A DNA stretch of 64,000 bases. Source: Rhodococcus sp. KBS0724 (GTDB lineage: Bacteria > Actinomycetota > Actinomycetes > Mycobacteriales > Mycobacteriaceae). The stretch spans positions 6,524,501 through 6,588,500 of the forward strand of contig NZ_VCBX02000001.1 of the NCBI RefSeq assembly GCF_005938745.2. The letters run 5' to 3'. Within the stretch, counting starts at the first letter, position 1. Each line of letters starts with the position of its first letter. This document shows, in pieces, positions 52,806 to 62,104 of the stretch. A program made the translations under genes and the position numbers. The notes below the pieces were generated by a model. The model worked only from the letters and a program-made list of their open reading frames with translations, was not told where the DNA came from and did not search any database.

Positions 52806-52848
52806 TGATCCGAGTTCTGATATAAATCAATTAGCAAATATCGGATCA
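52806..52848. promoter_or_regulatory. LysR-type operator in the divergent promoter
   Basis: A perfect 8-bp inverted repeat, TGATCCGA (52806-52813) and TCGGATCA (52841-52848), surrounds an inner GATAT/ATATC pair in an AT-rich patch. It lies midway between the minus-strand operon (start 52737) and the LysR gene (start 52877), where such regulators bind to control both directions. Confidence 0.75.
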
Positions 52849-52876
52849 GGAAATAACTATTTTGTTATGGGGAGCG

Positions 52877-53818
52877 ATGGATACTCAACTGTCCTTTCGT
52901 CGACTGGAGGTCTTCCGCCTGGTTGTCGACGAGCGCAGTGTCACGCGTGCCGCCGAGGTTCTCATGGTTGCGCAACCAGCCGTGTCCGCTCAGCTTCGTG
53001 CGCTCGAATCATGGGTTGGGGCAAGGTTGTTCGTTCGCCGCGGCAATCGTTTGGTGCTCACGGAGGCTGGGGAGCGAACGAACGAGTGGGCGAAGAATGT
53101 TCTCGCAAGTGCGGCTCAAGTTCGGCGCGATGTCGGCGATCTCGCATCCGGAGACACGGGGCGCGTCCTTGTCGCTTCGAGTATGGCGATCGGAACCTAC
53201 TTGCTGGCTCCGATTCTTGCGAAGGTGAGCAAGCAGCGCCCGAAGGCAGACGTCACCGTATCGATCTCAAGACCGGAGGAGGTAGTGCGCGGCGTCGAGA
53301 CGGGTGAGTTCGACTTCGCTGTGCTCAACTGGGACGAGCGGGAACTCTCGGAGTCCACACAGTCCGAAATACTTCAGACTGTAAAGCTTTCGGTGTTCGC
53401 AACCGAACGTCTGGTGCCGAAGGGGACTACGCTGACGGTCGCCGAGGCGCTGGCCTTGCCTCTGGTGGGCGCCCCGAGAGAAGTTGTGTACCAGCGCAAC
53501 CTGGTAGCTCAACTCCGCGCCGATGGCCACGATGAACCACGTTTCGTCATCCGACTGGGGCACTCCGAAGCAATGGTCAGGGCAGCGATCGAACATGACT
53601 GGGCGGTCATTGCGCCCCGCTATGCGGTGGGCGCGGAGGGCCCACTTCGGCCTGTCGATATTCCCGATTTCACCCTCGAGGAACGAATTGTTCTGGTCTA
53701 TCGTCGGGACAAGCATTTTTCTCCGCTGCAAGAAGCAGCGCTCGACGCGATCAGAAGTGGGCTCGACAGCGTCTGCGCAGCGACCGACCTCGTCTCGGAC
53801 GAGGGTTACCAGGAGTAG
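52877..53818 (+). CDS. LysR-family regulator of the second catabolic island
   Basis: The 313-aa protein opens with the LysR winged helix (LEVFRLVVDERSVTRAAEVL, then QPAVSAQLRALE) and has a C-terminal effector domain of the CysB type. The ATG at 52877 has GGGGAG 6 bp upstream. It is divergent from the six-gene operon. Its last 13 bp overlap the 3' end of the opposite monooxygenase gene, so the two messages are antisense to each other at their ends. Confidence 0.92.
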   Translation: MDTQLSFRRLEVFRLVVDERSVTRAAEVLMVAQPAVSAQLRALESWVGARLFVRRGNRLVLTEAGERTNEWAKNVLASAAQVRRDVGDLASGDTGRVLVASSMAIGTYLLAPILAKVSKQRPKADVTVSISRPEEVVRGVETGEFDFAVLNWDERELSESTQSEILQTVKLSVFATERLVPKGTTLTVAEALALPLVGAPREVVYQRNLVAQLRADGHDEPRFVIRLGHSEAMVRAAIEHDWAVIAPRYAVGAEGPLRPVDIPDFTLEERIVLVYRRDKHFSPLQEAALDAIRSGLDSVCAATDLVSDEGYQE

Positions 53819-54951
53819 TCGCGATCGGACGGCGGCGACCAAATCCCTTCCTCGCGCAGTATGTCCAGAACTGGGCTGAACGACTTCAGTTCTTCGGGAC
53901 TCCACAGAGGAAAATTGACCAGCAGATTCGCGGCTCCCGTGGTCGACTTAAGCGAAATTAGTTCCGCAGCAACCTTTTCCGGTGTTCCGATAAACTTGAG
54001 CATCGAACCGGCTCCACCGAAGGCTCTTGTCGCCTCGTCCGGCCCCATCTTCTCGTACATTGCGCGAGACGACTCGATCGAGCCGAGTACGTCGGCTGCA
54101 ATCTCCGCGGTGGCGTCGACATTCAAAGTCGTCAACAGTCCCTCGAAGACTTCCTCGGCCTCTCCGTCGCCCTCGCGAACGATCGCCATCGAGAAGGGAC
54201 ACAAATCGACAGATCGGCCGGCCTGTTCGGCAAACTCGCCGAGGCGAGCACCGGTCTGTGACAACAATTCCGGAGTGTTTGCCATCGCGACCAGTTGATC
54301 GCAGTACTGAGACGCAAATGCCGTTCCTGCGGGTGATGCGCCGGCGCTCACCAGGAGCGGTCGAGGCTGTTGCGCAGGGCGCGGCAGCTTGATCCTGCCC
54401 ATTGCCTTGTAATATTCACCTTCGAATTCGATCGGCTCGTGCTCACTCCACAGTGAGGTAACTACGCTCACGAACTCACCCGCCATCCGATACCGTTCGT
54501 CATGTTCGATGAATTCCTCACCGAACAACGCAGCCTCGGCGGCGCTGAACCCTGTGACGACGTTCCACCCCCACCGGCCGTCGCTGAATGCGTCGAGCGT
54601 TGCCCCCATCCGCGCGACATGAGCCGGTTTATGGTGAGTGGTGTGAAATGTCGAGATGACTCCGATGTGCTCGGTTGCGGCGAACAAGGCCATTGACAGC
54701 AGAGGCGCGTGATACGCAGGAGCCTGATGCCCCGCTGCCTCCGCGGCGCGCTGGTGACCTGACCAATTGTCGGCGATGAACAAGGAATCGAATCCGACAG
54801 CTTCGGCCGTTTGTGCCAAGGCCAGGAGATTCCTCTTGTTCATCTCCGGTCGAGTTCGTGCAGCCTCGTCGGAGTAGAGGAAATTGGTTTTGCCGGACGG
54901 GAAAAAGTATCCGAAGTGCAGCTCGGAGGTGTCGGCGGGTTGGCGTTTCAT
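53806..54951 (-). CDS. FMNH2-dependent luciferase-like monooxygenase
   Basis: The 381-aa TIM-barrel protein resembles the NtaA/SsuD/DszA group: GYFFPSGKTNFLY, FIADNWSG, STFHTTHHKPAHVARM and NVVTGFSAAEAALFG are typical of this branch. These enzymes use reduced flavin from a separate reductase to oxygenate sulfonates, amines, dibenzothiophene-type sulfones or pyrimidines. The reductase at 49462 is probably the partner. Substrate unknown; desulfurisation or ring opening of an N-heterocycle would both fit. Confidence 0.88.
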   Translation of the reverse strand: MKRQPADTSELHFGYFFPSGKTNFLYSDEAARTRPEMNKRNLLALAQTAEAVGFDSLFIADNWSGHQRAAEAAGHQAPAYHAPLLSMALFAATEHIGVISTFHTTHHKPAHVARMGATLDAFSDGRWGWNVVTGFSAAEAALFGEEFIEHDERYRMAGEFVSVVTSLWSEHEPIEFEGEYYKAMGRIKLPRPAQQPRPLLVSAGASPAGTAFASQYCDQLVAMANTPELLSQTGARLGEFAEQAGRSVDLCPFSMAIVREGDGEAEEVFEGLLTTLNVDATAEIAADVLGSIESSRAMYEKMGPDEATRAFGGAGSMLKFIGTPEKVAAELISLKSTTGAANLLVNFPLWSPEELKSFSPVLDILREEGIWSPPSDRDYSW

Positions 54952-55001
54952 TGCAGCCTTTCATGGGGTAGATGCCACTGAAATAGTGACACCGATCACG
55001 C

Positions 55002-55019
55002 TATCCGCTCGTGCGGATA
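55002..55019. promoter_or_regulatory. Hairpin between the MFS and luciferase-like genes
   Basis: TATCCGC-TCGT-GCGGATA is a perfect 7-bp inverted repeat in the 108-bp gap between two minus-strand genes. No T run follows on either strand, so an operator is more likely than a terminator. Confidence 0.4.
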
Positions 55020-55059
55020 AGGCAATTTGCGACTTATTGATGAGTGCATCAGGTAATTC

Positions 55060-56394
55060 TTATGATCGAGATGCGGAAACTGTGAAGACCTTTCCCTTGG
55101 TCTCAGGGGTGAAATACATGACGACGGCACCGAAGACCGCGGCGACCGATAGATAGACCGGGAACACGTATGGGTTGCCGTTCTCGGCGAGCCACTGCTG
55201 CAGATAGGGCGTGGTGCCTGCGAAGACCACTGCCGAAAGCGCATACGGGACAGCGATTCCGGTAGCGCGCACTTCTGTCGGGAACAGTTCGGAGAGCAGC
55301 GCGGGCAGAATTGATCCGACCAGCGTGAACAGCACGAGCATGACGGTCATCGCCGCTGCAAAGCCGAAAGTGCCTTGCCGCGCGAGTTGGTCCATGGGGT
55401 AGGCCAATACACCGACTCCGATACCGAAGAGGAAGAAATTGCCGCGCCTACCGATTCGGTCCGACAGTGCGCCCGCGAAGGGCAGCACAAGCATGCTGAC
55501 CGTCAGAGCCGCAACGCCTGACCACAGCGCTTGCGTGGCTCCGATTCCAACGACCTTGATTGCCCATGTCGTACTTGCCACACCCCACGCGTAGTAGAGC
55601 GCAGACAGCGAAGCCATGATCAGGAACACGCGCATCCCCGACGCGCGATGTTTCCACAACCCGGTCAGAACACCCTCGCGCTGGGTGGGTTGCTCGTCGA
55701 CCATCTCGGTGAAAGTGTGTGATTCCGGCATACGGCGACGCAGAACCAGCGTGATCACACCCAGAGCGAAACCGATAGCGAACGGAACCCGCCAACCCCA
55801 GGACGACATGGCGTCTGCAGATAGAGCGGAGTTGAGCAGCGCGCCAATCAAAGTCGCAGCGATGATCGCTGCGGTGAGCGAGACGTAAATAGCGGAGGAC
55901 CACAATCCACGCCGACGCGCGGGCGCAACTTCAGCGACATAGGTGTAAGCCGAGGCGACCTCGCCAGTGTGAGCGAGGCCCTGCAGGAGGCGAGCAAGCA
56001 GAAGGATCGCTCCGGCTCCGACGCCGGCAACCTCATAGGTGGGGACAGCGGCGATCAACAACATTCCGGCCGTCGCGCATCCGATTGCAACTAGGAGGGA
56101 TGGCTTGCGTCCGAACCTGTCTGCCATCCAACCGAACAGCACGCCCCCGAACGGCCGAATAAGAAAGCCGGCACCGAAGACGGCAAACGTCGAGAGAAGT
56201 GCAGATGTCGGATTTGTCGGGTCGAACACCTGCGTGGCGAAAAACGGTGCGAATACCGCGTAGACCGCCCAGTCATAGCCTTCCAGAGCATTGCCGAGGA
56301 AGACACCGATCAACGACCTAGTGGGTCGTGGGACCGCATTGGCAACGGGTTTCGCCGAAGCGGACAGCGGAGTGGCAGGGAGGGTGGGCGGCAT
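55060..56394 (-). CDS. MFS transporter of the metabolite:H+ symporter type
   Basis: The 444-aa protein has 12 membrane segments. Family marks are GNALEGYDWAVYAVFAPFF in helix 1, GWMADRFGRKPSL (A motif) and LLQGLAHTGEVASAYTYVAE in helix 4. These are the metabolite:H+ symporter features of uptake systems for aromatic acids, shikimate or betaines. The ATG at 56394 follows AAGGAG. It is the likely importer for the substrate of the surrounding catabolic genes. Confidence 0.9.
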   Translation of the reverse strand: MPPTLPATPLSASAKPVANAVPRPTRSLIGVFLGNALEGYDWAVYAVFAPFFATQVFDPTNPTSALLSTFAVFGAGFLIRPFGGVLFGWMADRFGRKPSLLVAIGCATAGMLLIAAVPTYEVAGVGAGAILLLARLLQGLAHTGEVASAYTYVAEVAPARRRGLWSSAIYVSLTAAIIAATLIGALLNSALSADAMSSWGWRVPFAIGFALGVITLVLRRRMPESHTFTEMVDEQPTQREGVLTGLWKHRASGMRVFLIMASLSALYYAWGVASTTWAIKVVGIGATQALWSGVAALTVSMLVLPFAGALSDRIGRRGNFFLFGIGVGVLAYPMDQLARQGTFGFAAAMTVMLVLFTLVGSILPALLSELFPTEVRATGIAVPYALSAVVFAGTTPYLQQWLAENGNPYVFPVYLSVAAVFGAVVMYFTPETKGKVFTVSASRS

Positions 56395-56726
56395 ACGAAC
56401 TCCTTGTTTCGATGACAGAATCCGACGTGCGATGGCATCGGTTGATCCACTCGCGACTTCCATGGCGCGGACAATGCGCAGACCTCGAAGCTTCAGCATC
56501 CAAGTGGTGCAGGTCACGCTATAGCCGTGACTGCAGGTGGACCTAATACCAATTGCGACATGTGTCCATCACCGCGGGCGTATGTCAGGTCGCGGACGAT
56601 CGAGATATCGAATTCCTTATGTGTCGATGCTCGAATACGTCTTCGACGTATGTCGCAGTTCGGCCTAACGTCCTGAAGAGGCGCACTCAAGTGAGACATA
56701 CACCAGAGCACAAGGAGGACTGGCCG
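56395..56726. promoter_or_regulatory. Divergent promoter region with inverted repeat
   Basis: This 332-bp gap separates the MFS gene from the cupin dioxygenase gene. It holds a perfect inverted repeat ATACGTC-TTC-GACGTAT at 56635-56651, about 75 bp before the dioxygenase start, and an AT-richer stretch at 56600-56625. Open frames here are upstream extensions of the flanking genes with poor start signals, so I call no extra gene. Confidence 0.5.
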
Positions 56727-57878
56727 ATGACGGTCACAGAATCGGACGGACGCGACACAACATTGGATTCGGGCGTTCATCTGTCCGAAGTCAGTGGAAC
56801 GGATTTAGATATGCCTACCCCGTGGGCACCGATCAAGGTGTCGCGCAGTGAAATCGAAGCGATTGTCGAAGGGTTGGAGGATGGTCCGCCGCCGGGCAAC
56901 GGTCGGCGAGCGACCCTTCTCGTCCATCCGGAATCGACACGCCGCGGGTTTGCTCCGGGTATCGACGTCACCATCGAGGTGCTGCTCCCCGGTGAGAAAA
57001 CCCAACGTATTCGACGAAATTCCACCCAGGTGCACATCAGTATCGGTGGCGGGGGCAGCGTGTCCGCCGACGGAATTACCTTTCATTTGGCGGAGCACGA
57101 TGTCTGCACGATCCCGTCGATGAAGCCATACCAGTTCGAAAACGACGGCGCGGGCACGTGGGTCCGCTTGACGTACTCGAACGCGCCATTGCTCGCACAG
57201 CTCGGAACTCACTATTTCGAGCCGGTGGGAGACGGCTGGACTCCCACCATCCCCGTCGACGGGCCCATCGACATGGACGAACCGGTCGAGGTCGGCAAGG
57301 GCACTGCACCCGATTTCATCGTCTCACCACAAGGCGCTCGGCTCCGAGGGTACGAGTTCCTCGTCGATATCGAACCAGTTCCTGACCGTCCGCTGCATTG
57401 GCCATTCGAGGCCATGTCGGAACTCATGTCACAGGAACCCGGAGACGGTGGGCGCACGATCATGGCGCTGTACAACCCGTCAACCAAGCGCAAACAGGGT
57501 GCTACAAGTAGCTTTTTCGTAACACTGTCGCAGATCCCACCGGGACATAAACCCCACGCCGAGGGGCGAGGGCACAGGCACAGTTCCGTGGCGATCAATT
57601 ACCACTTCAAAGGATCGGGATACTCCATTGTCGACGGTCAGCGCATCGACTGGGAACCCGGCGACTTGCTGCTCTCCGCGCCATCCTGGCGCGAGCATGC
57701 GCACTACCCGAGCGAAACCGGCGCGAGCGCTTACACCGTGCAAGACCACCCACTCCACATCGGCATGGAATCCCTCGTTTGGCAGGAAAACATGGAAGGC
57801 CCCATTCTCGCGCTCGGGACCGAAGCAGGTCAGACCGGATATGTCGCCCCACGAAATTGGGACGACGAAGACCATTAG
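56727..57878 (+). CDS. Double-cupin ring-cleavage dioxygenase (gentisate/salicylate dioxygenase-like)
   Basis: The 383-aa protein has two cupin domains. The N-terminal one (about 60-170) contains a strand QVHISIGGGGSV where gentisate dioxygenase carries its His-x-His, so it may lack metal. The C-terminal one has HAEGRGHRHSSVAINYHFKG and a later His in REHAHYP, a complete Fe(II) set. This reversed use of the domains distinguishes it from the gentisate dioxygenase at 30681. AAGGAGG precedes the ATG at 56727. It could open a hydroxylated aromatic or heteroaromatic ring for the island's hydrolases. Confidence 0.75.
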   Translation: MTVTESDGRDTTLDSGVHLSEVSGTDLDMPTPWAPIKVSRSEIEAIVEGLEDGPPPGNGRRATLLVHPESTRRGFAPGIDVTIEVLLPGEKTQRIRRNSTQVHISIGGGGSVSADGITFHLAEHDVCTIPSMKPYQFENDGAGTWVRLTYSNAPLLAQLGTHYFEPVGDGWTPTIPVDGPIDMDEPVEVGKGTAPDFIVSPQGARLRGYEFLVDIEPVPDRPLHWPFEAMSELMSQEPGDGGRTIMALYNPSTKRKQGATSSFFVTLSQIPPGHKPHAEGRGHRHSSVAINYHFKGSGYSIVDGQRIDWEPGDLLLSAPSWREHAHYPSETGASAYTVQDHPLHIGMESLVWQENMEGPILALGTEAGQTGYVAPRNWDDEDH

Positions 57879-57917
57879 CCGCGGGCGTTGTTGGCCACGC
57901 ATTTCGAAAGGTATTTC

Positions 57918-58034
57918 ATGACAACCGAAATCGAAGCTCCGATCGACCCCGACATTCCGATCATCGAGAAGGTTATGCGGCGCAAGCAATTCCTCATCGA
58001 CAACTACACCGACTACGTAGCCGACGGACACAAC
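57918..58034 (+). pseudogene. Truncated 5' gene fragment at the island edge
   Basis: A frame with a good start (GAAAGG before ATG at 57918) reads as a normal protein N-terminus for about 38 residues, including IIEKVMRRKQFLIDNYTDYV, and then runs antisense into the end of the amidase gene, where the residues lose protein character; the frame stays open to 58412. The likely reading is a gene cut off by a recombination that joined the catabolic island to the amidase region. I do not recognise the family. Confidence 0.5.
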
Positions 58035-59416
58035 GTCGTCGCAACCGTCGTCATCCGCGCCGCTACCGCCAACGCCACGTGCTCATGGAACGGGCGCGCG
58101 ACTACCTGCACGCCGATCGGTAAACCATTGCGCGACAACCCTATCAGAACGACAACCGATGGAAGCCCGAGCATGCTGACGGCCCGGGAACTCGCCAGTG
58201 CGTCCATCCAGGCGAGGCTCTGGCCGCCTACCTCGAAGCTCTCGACACCAATCGGCGGTGCGAGAACAGACACAACCGGAAGAATCAGTACATCGCCTGT
58301 CTCGCTGAGGAATTCGTCGATCAGCACCGCTCGATCCGCCCACAGGGCTTCGACGTCCGCACTGGCCCTCTCGTACACAGCGGCCAGTATCGCAGCGGTG
58401 TCCGGATCATAGGAGTGCCCTGAATCTCCCTTCAGGGCAAGTATATCCGCGTGGGTCTCGACCGATCGCAACGCACCGAACAGAGCGTTACCCCTGGCCA
58501 GAGAACGACCGTCGTACTCACACGCATCGAGGCTGCGCGCCGCCGACCGAACCGCCTCCACGATCTCGTCGTCGACGGGCATCGTTCCCTCGCCCGGCGC
58601 CCACCGGATGTCGAGATCGTCGACGCAGACGGTATCCGGCTCGGTCCACGCGACGTACGGTCTCGACAGGACACGCAGCGCAAGCGTGACATCCCCGAGA
58701 TTGCGCGCCAGTGGGCCGACGGTCTGGATAGTTCCGTGCATTGTTGCCGGGTTGGCCAGTAGCCGACCACCAGAGAGCACACCCGGGTACTGCCCTTCCG
58801 GATCAATCCGGCCGATCGTCGGCCGAACAGAACTGAGACCGGTGCAGTGCGCGGGCCACCGCACCGAACCGCCGAAATCCGTACCGAGGCCGAGCACACT
58901 CATCCCCGCGGCGATCGACGCAGATTCACCACCATTCGACCCACCGGGCGAGCGAAAAACACCATCGGGCCGCACCGGGCTTGCCGTCGTTCCGAACAGT
59001 TCGTTGCGCGTCAGCCCACACGCCCCGAACTCCGGAGTGTTGGTCTTTCCGATCAGAATTGCACCCGCGGCTTTGAGCGCAACGACGGCGGGAGCGTCGA
59101 CGGTGGGGATGTTGTCGGTCAGCGTTCGCGAACCAGCCGTGGTGCGCACGCCGACGGTCGCGATCAGATCCTTCACCGTGAACGGAACACCGGCCAACGG
59201 ACCGGGGTTCGTTCCGAGACGGCGTTGTTCGTCCAGTCCGTCCGCGGCATCGAGCGCTTGCTCCGCACAGACCGTGACCAGGGCATTGAGGTCGCCGTTG
59301 CACTCGGCGACACGGCGCAGATGCTGCTCGACGACGGTTCGCGCCGACACCTGACCCGCTCCGACCGCCGCGGCAATGGTTCGTGCATCCCGGCCCACCC
59401 AGTTCTCACGACTCAT
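58013..59416 (-). CDS. Amidase-signature family hydrolase
   Basis: The 467-aa protein has the Ser-cisSer-Lys triad of the amidase signature family: Lys in TVKDLIAT, the cis-Ser in PGGSNGGES (second Ser of the usual GGSSGG is Asn) and the nucleophile Ser in TDFGGSVRWPA. The family hydrolyses amides, including aryl amides and carbamoyl compounds. The ATG at 59416 follows AGAGGTG. Its 3' end overlaps the truncated frame at 57918. Confidence 0.92.
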   Translation of the reverse strand: MSRENWVGRDARTIAAAVGAGQVSARTVVEQHLRRVAECNGDLNALVTVCAEQALDAADGLDEQRRLGTNPGPLAGVPFTVKDLIATVGVRTTAGSRTLTDNIPTVDAPAVVALKAAGAILIGKTNTPEFGACGLTRNELFGTTASPVRPDGVFRSPGGSNGGESASIAAGMSVLGLGTDFGGSVRWPAHCTGLSSVRPTIGRIDPEGQYPGVLSGGRLLANPATMHGTIQTVGPLARNLGDVTLALRVLSRPYVAWTEPDTVCVDDLDIRWAPGEGTMPVDDEIVEAVRSAARSLDACEYDGRSLARGNALFGALRSVETHADILALKGDSGHSYDPDTAAILAAVYERASADVEALWADRAVLIDEFLSETGDVLILPVVSVLAPPIGVESFEVGGQSLAWMDALASSRAVSMLGLPSVVVLIGLSRNGLPIGVQVVARPFHEHVALAVAARMTTVATTLCPSAT

Positions 59417-59565
59417 CGCACACCTCTTGTCATCGTCCAACGCCGCTGCCGAGACTTAGGGCCGGCGTCCGAACCGGGAAACGACCACAATGCACATACC
59501 CACAGCTCCAACGATGTGAGGTTTTGCCACAACGGCCGGCGCTGCGGTGAGGAAGGATCGACAAG

Positions 59566-60758
59566 GTGCCGGTTCCGTGGATTCGAGTTGCCTTTGCCGT
59601 ATTCGCGGTGAGTTGGGGCGCCAACCAGTTCGCGCCACTGCAACTCGTCTATCGCGAGCATTCGGGACTCGGCAGTTCCGCGTTTGCCGCGATGCTCGGC
59701 ACCTACGCGTTGGGGCTCATTCCGTCGCTGCTCTACTTCGGACAACTCTCCGACCGCCGCGGCCGACGGTTTGTCATCCGCCCCATGATCGCGGTGGCAA
59801 TCGCGTCGTCGCTCATTCTCATTGCGGAGCCGATCTGCCCGCTCTGCTCTACGTCGGTCGCATCTTCGCCGGCATCGCGTCGGGCATGGCGTTTGCCGCC
59901 GGTGGCGCGTGGATCAAGGAACTCAGTGAGGCCGACGGCCCCGGCGCAGGTGCGCGCCGCGCCGCAATTTCGCTCTCGGCGGGCTTCGGTTGCGGGGGAT
60001 TGTTCGGTGGCCTGATCGCGCAATGGCTGCCCGCTCCCGAAGTTGTGCCATACCTGGCCCACATCACCTTGATGATCGGCGCCGGCATTGTGGTGTGGGG
60101 TGCCCCCGAAACCCGCATCAGCCGACTTGCCGGCACAAAACTGCGTCTGACCGCGCTGCGGAGCCGGTACTTCGTCGGCGGGGTCGCACCGTGGTCGCCC
60201 TGGGTGTTCGGCACTGCGGCGCTTGCCTTCACGACGCTCCCGCCGCACGCCGCCGACTCCACGGGGTCGTTGTCGATCGCATTCACCGGCACGATTGCCG
60301 CGCTGACGCTGCTCACCGGCGCACTCGTGCAGCCCTGGGCTCGGAAGCTGTCCAGCCACGGCGACATGGCAGCCGTGGGAACGGGCGTTGTGCTCGCCGC
60401 TGCCGGTTTCCTGACCCCTGGTATCGCTCTGTCGACCGACGGCGGCTTGTCGGTGTCGCTCATCGTCGTCGCGTCCGCGTTACTCGGCTCCGCCTACGGT
60501 GTCCTACTGGTGTCGGGTTTGGTCATCGTCGAGAAGAACGCCGCCGCGGAGGATCTTGCCGGCACGATCGCGCTCTTCTACTGCTTCGTCTACGTGGGTT
60601 TTGCGGTGCCCTTCGTCTTCTCACTCCTCGAACCTCACATCGGCTATCCGCTTTGCCTGACCCGCTCGACGGTACTCGTGAGCATGGGTTTTGCTTTCGC
60701 GGCGCGCAGTTCACGGCAGTTGTCGGCGCCAACCGCTACTCTCACGCCAAGGGCTTGA
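59566..60758 (+). pseudogene. MFS transporter gene with a frameshift
   Basis: Residues from the ATG-like start at 59566 give a typical MFS N-terminus (WIRVAFAVFAVSWGANQF, then the A motif GQLSDRRGRRFVIRP) up to about 59829. The remaining transporter (LPALLYVGRIFAGIASG to the end at 60758) is in the frame one base later. One base is missing between GAG at 59827 and GAT at 59832. Together the parts give a complete MFS protein of about 397 aa. It is either a recent pseudogene or an assembly error; the surrounding codons show no other decay. Confidence 0.8.
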
Positions 60759-60825
60759 CGGCAGGGGTTCGAAAAAAGTCAGCAAGCCCCTTGACCGATA
60801 GAACCCCACCCGTGAAGGAGCGTCG

Positions 60826-62088
60826 ATGTCGGAGCACACTTTCGATCTCGAGATCACTGCCGCCTGGACTGCATTCGGGACTCGCCTGTCTCGGTACATC
60901 ACGGCAATGCAGGACAACGACACCCTCGTCGTGGAATCGCAGCACGACTCGCAAGACAACCTCGACTACGCGCCCGCGTGCATCCAGTTCTTCGCGTGGG
61001 ATCAGACCCGCGTCAGATGCGAGGTACCGTCCAATCAATTCCTGCACCCGTTGCGGATGCTCGAACCCGAAGATCACGAGTCGCTGATCGGGTGGGGATT
61101 CAATCGCCCCGACCAATGCGAGCACGACAACACCGGCACCTTCTACATCGATGTGGATCGGTCCCAGCCCGACGGCGTGGTCGCACAAGCGTTGCGGGTG
61201 CTGGGCGACATGTGGAGCATTGCGCACCCGAGTTTTCTCAACATGCAGGTGAGCGGCCGCGAAGATATTCCGGCGTTCGACAACGGTCAGGCGGGTGCCA
61301 GCGAATACGACTCGTTGAACGAGCTGGTCGACAACGCTCTCGGCCGGCTTCTCGACTACACCCCCGCGCGCGACGACGACGGCGACATCCCGCTCGTTCG
61401 GGGAGAACAGATCACCTATGTCCGCGTACTCGAAGACGACCAGTACGTCGAAGTTTTCTCTCGGGTCGTTCACTCGATACCAGACACAAACCATGCGGCT
61501 CTGGTTCTGTCCCAACTCAATCGGCAGTGGCCCACCATCAAGCTCATCCTGGTAGAACAGAGCGTTCTCGGCGTGGCCAGGGTCGACGCCGCCCCGTTTG
61601 CGCCCGATCATCTACTACGAACGATCCGGTCCTTCGCCGAGCTGGCGGACGCATCGGACGAACTCGCCGAAGAACTTGGTGGGCAACCGATTCGAGCCGA
61701 TGGAGAGCTCTTCTCCACTGACGAACCGGACAGCGACGGGCTCAATGCCGTTTTCGACGGCTCTTCCGCCGAATGGCACGACTGCAACGAGTTTCCGCCC
61801 GCACTCATGTCGATCCTCGAACTCGACGCCGACCTGACCGGGGGACTCACCCCCGACGACGTCGCAGAAATCTGCGGACGCGACCGCGACACCATTCTCG
61901 AGTATCTGCGTATCAGTCAGGAGCAGGAAGCCGAGTGGCATAACGCCCTGACAAACGCTATCGCTGTCGGCGGCGAAGACATCGAATTGTGCACCGGCGA
62001 GAAGCTCGCCTGGACGCAGACGATTGCCCACCTGCGCCAAGCGCTGCGCGTTGTTGTCCTGCCGCAAAAAGGCAGCGGTACGCAGTAG
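60826..62088 (+). CDS. YbjN/TY-Chap-like protein
   Basis: The 420-aa acidic protein lacks membrane segments. Its middle part (VRVLEDDQYVEVFSRVVHSI, then NRQWPTIKLILVEQSVLGVARV) resembles the CesT/YbjN peptide-binding chaperone fold found in paired N- and C-terminal domains in actinobacteria. The N-terminal 140 residues look like a related or partner domain. AAGGAG precedes the ATG. Function unknown; such proteins are thought to hold unfolded clients or to scaffold signalling complexes. It converges on the second PBP gene. Confidence 0.5.
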   Translation: MSEHTFDLEITAAWTAFGTRLSRYITAMQDNDTLVVESQHDSQDNLDYAPACIQFFAWDQTRVRCEVPSNQFLHPLRMLEPEDHESLIGWGFNRPDQCEHDNTGTFYIDVDRSQPDGVVAQALRVLGDMWSIAHPSFLNMQVSGREDIPAFDNGQAGASEYDSLNELVDNALGRLLDYTPARDDDGDIPLVRGEQITYVRVLEDDQYVEVFSRVVHSIPDTNHAALVLSQLNRQWPTIKLILVEQSVLGVARVDAAPFAPDHLLRTIRSFAELADASDELAEELGGQPIRADGELFSTDEPDSDGLNAVFDGSSAEWHDCNEFPPALMSILELDADLTGGLTPDDVAEICGRDRDTILEYLRISQEQEAEWHNALTNAIAVGGEDIELCTGEKLAWTQTIAHLRQALRVVVLPQKGSGTQ

Positions 62089-62104
62089 CTGCCTATTCGA
62101 CCGA

